Of a stretch of 64,000 nucleotides of DNA, positions 1 to 8,677 are shown in pieces (the first letter of the stretch is position 1; the number at the start of each line of letters is the position of its first letter). A program made the translations under genes and the position numbers. The stretch is from Bacteroidota bacterium (lineage in GTDB: Bacteria; Bacteroidota; Bacteroidia; Bacteroidales; WCHB1-69). The notes under the pieces are model-generated. The model did not search any database and had not been told where the DNA came from. It worked only from the letters and a program-made list of their open reading frames with translations. Where the stretch lies: assembly GCA_009786185.1 (NCBI GenBank), contig WQTS01000144.1:110127-174126 (forward strand), written 5' to 3'.

Positions 1-775
1 AATGTTTTTTAATTTCATTGTAAATAACCTCTGGATCGAAGCTCATTGCCGTAACGTTGAAAGAGTTGCGATGGATTAAGCGCGTAGGATCTGCTTCCAT
101 TAAATCAATCGCGGCATCAAGGGCATCGGGCATATACATCATATCCATAAAAGTGCCTTTTTTCAACGGGCAAACAAATTTTTCGCCTTTTACCGCGGCG
201 TAATAAATCTCGACGGCGTAATCTGTTGTGCCTCCGCCGGGTAAAGTTTTATTTGAAATCAATCCGGGGTAACGTACGGAACGCGTGTCCACCCCAAAAC
301 GTTTAAAATAGTAATCGGAAAGCAACTCGCCTGCTACTTTACTTACCCCATAAATTGTTTTAGGACGTTGAATGGTATCTTGTGGCGTTTTATTTGCCGG
401 CGTTTCCGGTCCGAATGCGCCGATAGAGCTTGGCGTAAACAGCGCCGTTTTGTATTCACGCGCAACTTCTAAGCAATTGAGCAAACTTCCCATACCGATA
501 TTCCAGCCCAGCATTGGGTTTGCTTCTGCCGTTGCTGATAAAATAGCGGCTAAATTATAAATAGTGTCAATATCATATTTTTTAACAACGTCGGCAATCT
601 CTTGTGCTTGCGTAGCATCAATTTTGCAAAAAGGTCCTCCTTCGGCAAGTTCCTCAGCCAAAGGATAGCGAAGATCCGAAGCGACTACGTGATTACCACC
701 CAATTTATTACGTAATGCAAGCACCAACTCTGAGCCAATTTGCCCGCTTGCGCCAATAACTAAAACATGCTTCAT
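1..775 (-). CDS. NAD-dependent epimerase/dehydratase, L-threonine 3-dehydrogenase-like (C-terminus beyond left window edge)
   Basis: Reverse-strand ATG at 775 opens MKHVLVIGASGQIGSELVLALRNKLGG...IYNLAAILSATAEANPMLGWNIGMGSLLNCLEVARE...TPSSIGAFGPETP...YGVSKVAGELLSDYYFKRFGVDTRSVRYPGLIS; Rossmann GASGQIG and YGVSK catalytic motif. Missing from the ORF track because no stop lies in the window. Confidence 0.88.
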   Translation of the reverse strand, partial: MKHVLVIGASGQIGSELVLALRNKLGGNHVVASDLRYPLAEELAEGGPFCKIDATQAQEIADVVKKYDIDTIYNLAAILSATAEANPMLGWNIGMGSLLNCLEVAREYKTALFTPSSIGAFGPETPANKTPQDTIQRPKTIYGVSKVAGELLSDYYFKRFGVDTRSVRYPGLISNKTLPGGGTTDYAVEIYYAAVKGEKFVCPLKKGTFMDMMYMPDALDAAIDLMEADPTRLIHRNSFNVTAMSFDPEVIYNEIKKH

Positions 776-840
776 ACTTTTATTTTTTGATGCGGGCAAA
801 AGTATATGAAAATTTGAGAATTTATATATTAAAAAAAAAG

Positions 841-848
841 TATCTTTG
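841..848 (+). promoter_or_regulatory. Bacteroidetes -7 box TATCTTTG (TAnnTTTG) upstream of the 898 start
   Basis: Exact TAnnTTTG match 50 nt upstream of the ATG. Confidence 0.5.
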
Positions 849-897
849 CGGGCTGAAAAAACAAACATTAAAAGTTATTAACCAATATTTATTTTTT

Positions 898-3363
898 ATG
901 AGAAAAGTTTTACTAAGAACAATGTGCATAGTGCTTGTAACAGTGCTATGTATAGGGGTTAATGCACAAAAAACCCCAGTTAGCGCATCAGAAACTAGCC
1001 CGGCGGTTGCAGTTACCGTAGACAAAGTTGCCGGCGACAACCCATCGAAATCAGGAACAGGATGGTTCCCACTACAATTTAACGCTAGCGGTGATCATTT
1101 CCCAAAAAACGGCTCCACAGCGATTGCCAGCGATGGACAATTTTTTTATGTTGGTAATTGGCAACACGCAACCATCACAAGGTTGACTAAATCTATAAGC
1201 CAATCATCGGGAGTTCTTACTTTAACAAATCCAATCACCATTACGATTCCCGAGCTTCCTGTATTGCGCGCCTTAACTCACGATGGAACCCATTTCTACG
1301 CTTCAGGTGCGACCAATAAAATTTGGAAACTTGACATGACTGCTCGGGTAATTCTTGAAACGATTACTTTGCCGGAAGGAATACAAGCACGCCACTGTAC
1401 TTTTGATCCTACCGCAGATGGTGGAAATGGCGGATTTTGGGTAGGCGACTGGCTTGGCTCTCCTAATCCGGATGTACTCTATTTAGTAAATAGAAGCGGT
1501 GATGTGATACGTGAGATACCGGCAGCGACCCATGGACTCACTTCTATTTTTGGAACTGCATTTTATAGTACAATGGAAGGTAATTATTTATGGACAATTG
1601 ATGCGATGCGATATGCAGATGCTACAATTCGTCAGATCGACCTGGCGACAGGAATGCAAACTGCTACCAGTTTGAATCTTGTAGATTCCGGATATATCAA
1701 AAACGATGAAGCCGGCGGAGGAATGTTCATAGCCCGAAATATTATTGGTAATAAATGGACATTGATGACTCTCATACAAAATGTTTGCGTTTTGGGATGG
1801 GAATTGCCGAATTGTCCTGAAATTACCCATCTACAGGCAGAACAAATAGACTTGGATATGAAACTTACATGGGCACCCGCCGAATCCGCGGCCGGCTACA
1901 ATATCTATAATGGCAATACTTTATTGGCAAACGTTACAACTCCCGAATATTTAGTTACAGGCTTAGCTCCGGGAAAACACGTATTAGGCGTAGAGGCTAT
2001 TTACAATAATCATTGTACTCCGGTAAGAGTAATCGATACTATTGAGTTTATAGCAGTGGCATGCCCTACTATTACCAACTTGCAAGCAGAGCAATCTGAT
2101 ACGGAAATTAAACTTACATGGGCAGCGGCGCCCGGAAGCCCAATAGGTTATAGAGTTTATAATGGAAATACATTATTGACACCAACAAATATTACTACAC
2201 TCGAATATTTAATTACAACAGGATTAACACTGGGAAATACTTATACATTTGGAGTAGCAGCTGTTTACAATAATAATTGTACTCCGGAAAGAGTAGAGTA
2301 TACTACTACGCTTAAAAGAGCAAATCCGGTTAAAAACTTAGAAGGTACTTGTAACGAAGATGCGATAGTAACACTTACTTGGGATGCACCGGACTTAGTA
2401 GAAACTCAAGGTGAATGGATTACTCATTCAACAAGCGGATATCAAGGAGGTCTTGGAATAGGTACGATGTGGGATTGTATTTGGGCTGCCATTTGGACTC
2501 CCGCAGAATTAGACGATTTAGGCATAAAGAGCGGCCATAAAGTAGCAAAAATGAAATTTGTGCTACCACCTGTTTCTGCCGGTACTTATACGTTAAAAAT
2601 CTATCAAGGGACTGAACCAACAGAATTGTACAGCAAGGAAGTAGTTTTCGATGAACTTGTTGAAGGAGCTTGGAATGAGTTTGTCATGGAAACTCCTGTA
2701 GATATCAATCCGACATTAGAATTATGGATAGGAATTCATAGCAATGTATTAGGCGGAACTCCTGCTGCTTACGATAACGGTCCTATTGTACCCGGAAAAA
2801 ATAAATTGTTCCATCAAGGGGCATGGCATGATGCGGAAACGCTATTTACAAGTTTAACAGGCAACTGGTGCCTTGAAGCTTTTGTAGTGGATAAAGATGG
2901 AATTCAGCTTGAATTACAACACTATAATATTTACAGAGAGAATGTAAAAGTGGGGCAAGTTGGTTCTGGTGTTACCACCTACGAAATTGCCGACACTACC
3001 GGTATACATCTGTATTGTGTTTCAGCAGTATATAATTGGGTATATATATCAAACATAGTAGGAGCTAAAAAGGTATGCCATTCAGTTGAATGTGGCCCAG
3101 ACTTAATAATCAGCATGACTGAAAATACAAAAACAGAATTCTCTATTGCTCCCAATCCGGCGAAAAATAATATCACTATTTCAGCAGAAAATAACTTCCG
3201 CAACATTGAAGTAATTAGCTTTTTGGGACAAACTGTTCTTACACAATCTAATGTCGGAAATACGACAACTTTAGACGTATCGAAACTAACGAGTGGCGTT
3301 TACTTCGTTCGTGTTATTTTAGATAATGGCACGAGTGTTGTTAAGAAATTTGTGAAACAATAG
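898..3363 (+). CDS. Secreted protein with fibronectin-III-like repeats and T9SS type A sorting domain
   Basis: Signal peptide MRKVLLRTMCIVLVTVLCIGVNAQ; repeated LQAEQ..D..LTWA...GYxxYNGNTLL units; C-terminus IAPNPAKNNITI...GVYFVRVILDNGTSVVKKFVKQ. The ORF opens at 787 but the signal peptide starts at 898. Confidence 0.82.
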   Translation: MRKVLLRTMCIVLVTVLCIGVNAQKTPVSASETSPAVAVTVDKVAGDNPSKSGTGWFPLQFNASGDHFPKNGSTAIASDGQFFYVGNWQHATITRLTKSISQSSGVLTLTNPITITIPELPVLRALTHDGTHFYASGATNKIWKLDMTARVILETITLPEGIQARHCTFDPTADGGNGGFWVGDWLGSPNPDVLYLVNRSGDVIREIPAATHGLTSIFGTAFYSTMEGNYLWTIDAMRYADATIRQIDLATGMQTATSLNLVDSGYIKNDEAGGGMFIARNIIGNKWTLMTLIQNVCVLGWELPNCPEITHLQAEQIDLDMKLTWAPAESAAGYNIYNGNTLLANVTTPEYLVTGLAPGKHVLGVEAIYNNHCTPVRVIDTIEFIAVACPTITNLQAEQSDTEIKLTWAAAPGSPIGYRVYNGNTLLTPTNITTLEYLITTGLTLGNTYTFGVAAVYNNNCTPERVEYTTTLKRANPVKNLEGTCNEDAIVTLTWDAPDLVETQGEWITHSTSGYQGGLGIGTMWDCIWAAIWTPAELDDLGIKSGHKVAKMKFVLPPVSAGTYTLKIYQGTEPTELYSKEVVFDELVEGAWNEFVMETPVDINPTLELWIGIHSNVLGGTPAAYDNGPIVPGKNKLFHQGAWHDAETLFTSLTGNWCLEAFVVDKDGIQLELQHYNIYRENVKVGQVGSGVTTYEIADTTGIHLYCVSAVYNWVYISNIVGAKKVCHSVECGPDLIISMTENTKTEFSIAPNPAKNNITISAENNFRNIEVISFLGQTVLTQSNVGNTTTLDVSKLTSGVYFVRVILDNGTSVVKKFVKQ

Positions 3364-3396
3364 TCATTTGTAGGGGCAACACCCCTGCTGCGTTAC

Positions 3397-3428
3397 AAAA
3401 AAGGCTCTTGCAAGAAGAGCCTTTTTTT
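3397..3428 (+). terminator. Intrinsic terminator
   Basis: AAAAAAGGCTCTT-gcaag-AAGAGCCTTTTTTT stem-loop with T-tract between convergent genes. Confidence 0.85.
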
Positions 3429-3433
3429 ATGTT

Positions 3434-3456
3434 CAGCTGAGGCGTAGCCTCAGCTG
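3434..3456. repeat. Perfect 10-bp palindrome CAGCTGAGGC-gta-GCCTCAGCTG
   Basis: Read directly; lies between the terminator and the 3' end of the minus-strand kinase gene. Confidence 0.8.
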
Positions 3457-3462
3457 TTTCAT

Positions 3463-5112
3463 TTAATAACTAAACTTGCTTCCACCCACAAACTCCCGCA
3501 AAATAGAAGTTCCCGGAATCATATTATCACTAATCGGTTTGAAGAAGCCCAAAAATTTGATTAATCGAATGGCTTCTGCAAACTCCGGTTCATATTCCGG
3601 CACTGCCATTAAGATAGGCATGGCGTAAGGACGCAAAACTGCCAATTCGTAAATTAACGAAGTGTTGAACATAATATCCGCATTTTCTTGATAGGGAAAA
3701 ATATTTTTCTCTTCACCGTCGCGCACACTTTGCCAACGCCTCAACGTGTCTAATGCAGAGTATCCGCGATAATTAAAGTCGCGAATAATTCTTCTAATTA
3801 ATCGAGTATCGGTGGTTGGAATCGGATTTTGACTATCCACGGAAAGCGAGGTAAGTGCCGAAACAAATATTTTATATTTAACATCTTCTACAATAGAGGC
3901 GGTTAACTTAGGATTTAAACAATGAATGCCTTCAATAACTAAAATCGAATTTCCTTGCATTGCCACTTTCTTGCCTTTCCACTCTTTTGTTCCCAATTGA
4001 AAGTTAAACGTAGGAAGTTCTACTTCTTCGCCTGCGAGCAGCCTGTCTAAAGTTTCATTAAATAATTTTAAATCAATTGCTTCTAAGGCTTCAAAATCAT
4101 AATTTCCATTTTTATCCCGTGGTGATTCTTCACGTTCCACAAAGAAATCATCCACCGAAATTTGCACAGGGTGATAGCCAATTACGCCCAATTGCACGGA
4201 AAGTCGCTTGCAAGAAGTTGTTTTTCCCGAGCTTGACGGACCGCTAATGAGCACCATTTTCGCCTCTTTACGATGAATTTCATCTGCCACATTTGCCCAC
4301 ACTTTTTCTTGAAGCGCTTCGGTAGTAAGAATGAGTTCGCCCACTTGCCCGGAGTTAATTTTTTCGTTTAAATCATAGATATAAGGTATATTTAACTTAT
4401 TGCTCCATTCTTTAAACTGTTTGTATACATGAAACAACTTGGACATTTTCCGGGTTTGCGGAATAACATCCGGTCGCTTGCGATTGGGAATTTTTAATAA
4501 TAACCCATGTTCGTACAACTCTAATCCGTAGAGTGTTATATAGCCTGTGGAAGGAAGTAAACTACCATAATAGTAATTAACCGCATCACCTAATTGATGA
4601 ATAGTGAGATACATCTTATTTGTTTCACTAAAAATGGATTTTTCTTTTTCAAAACCTTGTTTTTTAAAAACTTCAATAGCTTCATTATAAGGAACTTCTT
4701 TACGAACAAAAGGAAGATTTGCAGCAATAAGCTCATCCATCTTGTTTTTTATTGCCAACAGTACCGACTCATTGATGGGGTGGTGTATATTTTCAATTTC
4801 ACAATATTTACCTCCTGAAATGGAGTGTAAAATATTGAGTTTTGCTCTCGGATAAAGCGCTTTAATAGATGCAAATAAAATAAAATAGAGCGAACGTGTG
4901 TATACGCCGATGCCATACGATGAGGTAATGTCAAAATACTTAACACAACAAGGCTTATGTGCTTGATATTGTAATGAGCGTACTTGGTTGTTAACCAGCG
5001 CACCCAAAATGGGGTAGGGGAGTGTAATATTTTCGTTTTTGGCGACTTCCAAGAGAGAAGCGCCGTATTCAACCTCTATGGCTTTGTTTAGATTTTCAAT
5101 TGTAATGAACAT
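3463..5112 (-). CDS. Nucleoside (uridine) kinase family protein with N-terminal TGS-like / threonyl-tRNA-synthetase-like region
   Basis: P-loop LISGPSSSGKTTSCKRL; VEGIHCLNP; TTDTRLIRRIIRDFNYRG; N-term MFITIENLNKAIEVEYGASLLEVAK resembles a TGS fold. Confidence 0.85.
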   Translation of the reverse strand: MFITIENLNKAIEVEYGASLLEVAKNENITLPYPILGALVNNQVRSLQYQAHKPCCVKYFDITSSYGIGVYTRSLYFILFASIKALYPRAKLNILHSISGGKYCEIENIHHPINESVLLAIKNKMDELIAANLPFVRKEVPYNEAIEVFKKQGFEKEKSIFSETNKMYLTIHQLGDAVNYYYGSLLPSTGYITLYGLELYEHGLLLKIPNRKRPDVIPQTRKMSKLFHVYKQFKEWSNKLNIPYIYDLNEKINSGQVGELILTTEALQEKVWANVADEIHRKEAKMVLISGPSSSGKTTSCKRLSVQLGVIGYHPVQISVDDFFVEREESPRDKNGNYDFEALEAIDLKLFNETLDRLLAGEEVELPTFNFQLGTKEWKGKKVAMQGNSILVIEGIHCLNPKLTASIVEDVKYKIFVSALTSLSVDSQNPIPTTDTRLIRRIIRDFNYRGYSALDTLRRWQSVRDGEEKNIFPYQENADIMFNTSLIYELAVLRPYAMPILMAVPEYEPEFAEAIRLIKFLGFFKPISDNMIPGTSILREFVGGSKFSY

Positions 5113-5177
5113 AACTTTAATTTAACTTGGCAAAAAAAGCTATTTTTTGTTAAGTAATGATAATTCAAAAAATATTC

Positions 5178-5185
5178 TACTTTTG
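5178..5185 (+). promoter_or_regulatory. -7 box TACTTTTG
   Basis: TAnnTTTG match 36 nt before ATG 5221. Confidence 0.5.
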
Positions 5186-5220
5186 CAGGTTATTTTTTGA
5201 CATTTTTATAATTATTAATT

Positions 5221-5916
5221 ATGAATTATTTTATTTACGCTTCTTACATTGCACTATTGTTTTGCTTAACAATGTGTTTCATACAGTTTTTTCGCCTCAT
5301 AAAATTAGGCGCTCCTAAAGATTTATCTGAAAAATCGGGAAATGTAACTGCTGGTGTCATCTATTCTAACACAGGCGCGATGTCGCCGTTGCAAAAAGAA
5401 TCGGCATATAAACATTTGCCTACTTATGCTGCCGGCATATTGTTTCATATTGGCTCTTTTATTGCCTTATTTTGCTTTTTGGTTTTAATTCTTGATGATA
5501 TCATTCCTTATGCAGCTTCGAGGTTTTTCTTTCAACATACTTTAATTTCTTCATTGATTGCACTATATTTATTAATCAGTTCATGCTGTGGAATCGGCTT
5601 AATAATCAAACGTATAGTGTCTAAAAAACTACGCCCTATTTCTCATGCGGATGATTATATCTCTGTCGTTTTAGTTACATTATTCCATTTAATCTCCGCA
5701 TTATTGTTCTTTATATATGCTTTTCACGCATGTTTTCATAAATATTTTTCTACAGAGGCGCATAGCGGCATTATTTGCGCCTATTTCTTTGTAGCTACAC
5801 TATTGTTTCTATATCTGCCTTTTGGTAAGCTAAAGCACGTAGTGTATTACTTTGCAGCGCGTTATCATCTGGGATTCTTCTATGGCAGGCGCGGCACATG
5901 GCCACCAAAAAAATAA
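5221..5916 (+). CDS. Membrane cytochrome b-like subunit (NarI/DsrM-like)
   Basis: 231 aa, about five hydrophobic helices with conserved-looking His; C-term FGKLKHVVYYFAARYHLGFFYGRRGTWP typical of NarI/DsrM-type subunits; an HdrD/DsrK-like gene follows at 7348. Confidence 0.6.
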   Translation: MNYFIYASYIALLFCLTMCFIQFFRLIKLGAPKDLSEKSGNVTAGVIYSNTGAMSPLQKESAYKHLPTYAAGILFHIGSFIALFCFLVLILDDIIPYAASRFFFQHTLISSLIALYLLISSCCGIGLIIKRIVSKKLRPISHADDYISVVLVTLFHLISALLFFIYAFHACFHKYFSTEAHSGIICAYFFVATLLFLYLPFGKLKHVVYYFAARYHLGFFYGRRGTWPPKK

Positions 5917-5917
5917 C

Positions 5918-5935
5918 CATTCCTGTGAATGGTAT
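5918..5935 (+). terminator. Short stem-loop after 5916 (ACCATTC-CTGT-GAATGGT)
   Basis: Seven-bp perfect stem directly after the stop codon; weak T-tract. Confidence 0.4.
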
Positions 5936-6028
5936 CCGATATATTTACAATGTTTCAAAAAAATAATTGCACTACAATTTTTTTTTACTTAAAAAAGTTT
6001 AAAGTGACCAAATATTTCAATATTTGTG

Positions 6029-6036
6029 TATTTTTG
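6029..6036 (+). promoter_or_regulatory. -7 box TATTTTTG
   Basis: TAnnTTTG match upstream of a ~110-nt leader of the 6151 gene. Confidence 0.5.
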
Positions 6037-6150
6037 CGCGTGCTTTTTGGGTGGCCAATAAGCATTGATTTGGAAAGACAAAAATTAATTATAAAATGAG
6101 GCGAAACCCGAAAAGCCATACGAGTAGGGGAAAACTAATATAAAAATCTT

Positions 6151-7176
6151 ATGAAAAGAAATTTATTCAATCTCATCGCAGTCGCAGTATTATTGTTTGT
6201 AGCGGCTGTTGCCTGTAACAAGGAAAAACGTGCTGAAAGCGTAACCCTCAGCGCAGCCAGTTTAGCACTTGACATCGGCGATTCGACAGTTTTGAGAGCA
6301 ACTGTGTGGCCAGGCGATGCTGTTAACAAAAGTATAAAATGGAATAGTGACAATTCGAGTGTAGCTACAGTAAATGACAGAGGGGTAGTAACCGCAAGAG
6401 GTGCAGGTACGGCAAAAATTACCGTTACTACGGTAGATGGTGGCCACCAAGCAACTTGTGTGGTTACAGTAGCGGCGGATCCGGAACCTCCGGTAATAGT
6501 TATGATAGAGGTAAAGACTAATGCTTTTTTCTATATGGGCTGTACAGATGGCGAGTGCCCTACGGATGGCAGAGAATCACCTACTCATTACGTACAATTA
6601 ACAAAAGATTATCAAATAGCTAAATACCCTGTAACTCAAAAAGAATGGGTCGCTGTTATGAGATACAATCCAAGTCACTTTCAAGGTAATGATTTATTGC
6701 CTGTTGAAAATGTTACTTGGGCTGAAGTAGAGGAGTTTTTAGAAAAATTAAATGCAATTACCGGCAAAAACTACCGGTTGGCTACAGAAGCAGAATGGGA
6801 ATTTGCAGCACGCGGAGGTAAGCAAACCGAAAAATTCAAATTCAGCGGCAGCAATGATCTTAACGATGTTGCTTGGCACCAAGGAAACAGCGGCGGTAGA
6901 ACTCATCCTGTTGGCTTAAAAAAAGCAAATGAATTAGGAATTCATGATATGAGTGGTAACGTTTGGGAATGGTGTAGCGATCTTTATGGAGCTTATCCGA
7001 TGGCGGACATAACACAGGTTGACCCAACAGGACCTACAATAGGCGGCTATCGCGTAGCCCGTGGCGGTAGTTGGAAAGATTTTGAAGTATCTTGCCGTGT
7101 TTCGGCTCGTTATGAACCAAGAGCAGTAAACCACACTACCCATTTAGGCTTCCGTTTGGCACATGATGCTGAATAA
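6151..7176 (+). CDS. Lipoprotein with bacterial Ig-like (Big2) domain and formylglycine-generating-enzyme-like (SUMF1) domain
   Basis: Lipobox FVAAVACNK; VTLSAASLALDIGDSTVLRATVWPGDAVNKSIKWNSDNSSVATVNDRGVVTARGAGTAKITVTT (Big2); YPVTQKEWVAVM...RLATEAEWEFAARGG...GNVWEWCSDLYG...RVARGGSW...GFRLA (SUMF1). Confidence 0.9.
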   Translation: MKRNLFNLIAVAVLLFVAAVACNKEKRAESVTLSAASLALDIGDSTVLRATVWPGDAVNKSIKWNSDNSSVATVNDRGVVTARGAGTAKITVTTVDGGHQATCVVTVAADPEPPVIVMIEVKTNAFFYMGCTDGECPTDGRESPTHYVQLTKDYQIAKYPVTQKEWVAVMRYNPSHFQGNDLLPVENVTWAEVEEFLEKLNAITGKNYRLATEAEWEFAARGGKQTEKFKFSGSNDLNDVAWHQGNSGGRTHPVGLKKANELGIHDMSGNVWEWCSDLYGAYPMADITQVDPTGPTIGGYRVARGGSWKDFEVSCRVSARYEPRAVNHTTHLGFRLAHDAE

Positions 7177-7227
7177 TACAGGAACATAATCTGTTCTTAA
7201 GAAATTAATTATTTATAGTACCAAAAT

Positions 7228-7251
7228 ATACGACCCCATTCGGGGTCGTAT
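7228..7251 (+). terminator. Stem-loop ATACGACCCC-attc-GGGGTCGTAT
   Basis: 10-bp perfect stem after the 7176 stop. Confidence 0.7.
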
Positions 7252-7347
7252 GTCATTTATATTTGTTTTTATGTAAATTCGCTGCTGAATTGTTCTGATA
7301 TGGAATTTCATATAATCAATTCGCAGAAATATGTATTGTAACCCATA

Positions 7348-8646
7348 ATGTTTATGAAAGAGATTCATTCCGAACAAGTTGAAAAAGCGCTTTCTGTTTT
7401 AAAAGAAAATAAAGACAGTAAACTAATTACACATTTGAATGCGTGTGTGCATTGTGGATTGTGCGGCACGAGTTGCATGTATTATTTAGCCACAGACGAC
7501 CCGAAAATGATGCCGGCTTATAAAGTAGATATTGTTGCCTCTATTTATAGAAGATACTGCACGGTTTTTGGTAAAGTTTTGCCGTCGTGGGTTCATGCAC
7601 GGGAAATTAATGAACATACGGTAGGGGAAATGGTAGATGCACTGTTCGGTTCTTGCACCATGTGCGGGCGTTGTGTGAAACATTGCTCCATTGGTGTGGA
7701 TATTCCGTATGTTGTGCGCGTGGGGCGCATGATGCTCGCAGCGTTAGATTGCGTGCCGGAATCACTGCAAGCTACCGTGAGTGCTGCCATTGAAACCGGC
7801 AATAATATGGCGATTTCTACTCCGGAATTTGTGGATACCATTCAATGGATGGAAGAAGAATTGCAAGATGAGTTGAATGATTTGGAAGCCAAAATCCCGT
7901 TAGATGCACCGGATAAGAAATTGCTTTATACGCTTAATCCGCGCGAGCCAAAGTTTTTTCCGCTGTCTATCAGTGCGGTTGCTAAAATTTTTTATGCGGC
8001 TAAAGAAAGCTGGACAATTTCAACGGCAATGTACGATATTACCAATTATGCCTTTTTTTCAGGAGATACCGAAAAAGCGCGTACTATTGCGCAACGTTTG
8101 ATTGATGAAATGCAGAAAATGGGTTGCGAAACGTTAGTGTTGGGTGAATGTGGGCATGGGGCGCGGGCTGTGCGGTGGGAAGCGCCCAACTGGTTAGGTA
8201 TTACATTCGATTTTAAAACATTGAACTTGGTTGAACTCCTGGGAATTTACCTTCGCGAAGGTCGCATTAAAGTTGATAAATCATTAAATAGTAAGATTTT
8301 TACCATTCATGATCCTTGTAATATTTCTCGAAACGGCGGGTTAGTGAATGAATTGCGTTTTGTGGTTAACCAATGTGTAGAAAATATAGTAGAAATGAAC
8401 CCGCATGGCGAAGATTCGTTTTGTTGCGGCGGCGGCGGCGGTCAACTCGCCATGAGCGAATACAATGAACGGCGGTTAAAAACAGGCAAAATAAAAGCCG
8501 ACCAAATTAAAGCCACCGGCGCACAAGTAGTAATTACGCCTTGCCATAATTGCGTGGATCAGCTTATGCAACTTAACTCGACTTATAAATTGGGTGTGCA
8601 AATAAAAACGGTGGCAGAGGTTGTGGCGGATGCGATTGTAATTTAA
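7348..8646 (+). CDS. (Fe-S)-binding oxidoreductase, HdrD/GlpC/DsrK-like
   Basis: Two 4Fe-4S motifs CVHCGLCGTSCMYY and CTMCGRCVKHCSIGVDIP; CCG-type motifs HDPCNISRNGG and FCCGGGGGQL. Confidence 0.85.
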   Translation: MFMKEIHSEQVEKALSVLKENKDSKLITHLNACVHCGLCGTSCMYYLATDDPKMMPAYKVDIVASIYRRYCTVFGKVLPSWVHAREINEHTVGEMVDALFGSCTMCGRCVKHCSIGVDIPYVVRVGRMMLAALDCVPESLQATVSAAIETGNNMAISTPEFVDTIQWMEEELQDELNDLEAKIPLDAPDKKLLYTLNPREPKFFPLSISAVAKIFYAAKESWTISTAMYDITNYAFFSGDTEKARTIAQRLIDEMQKMGCETLVLGECGHGARAVRWEAPNWLGITFDFKTLNLVELLGIYLREGRIKVDKSLNSKIFTIHDPCNISRNGGLVNELRFVVNQCVENIVEMNPHGEDSFCCGGGGGQLAMSEYNERRLKTGKIKADQIKATGAQVVITPCHNCVDQLMQLNSTYKLGVQIKTVAEVVADAIVI

Positions 8647-8677
8647 AGATTTAAAAAATTAATAATACAAAATAATT

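Noticed and set aside
787-897. N-terminal extension of the first T9SS protein
   Set aside because: Overlaps the promoter-like TATCTTTG; the signal peptide starts at 898.
4749-5072. 107-aa minus-strand ORF inside the nucleoside kinase
   Set aside because: Alternate frame of a well-supported CDS; no recognisable domain.
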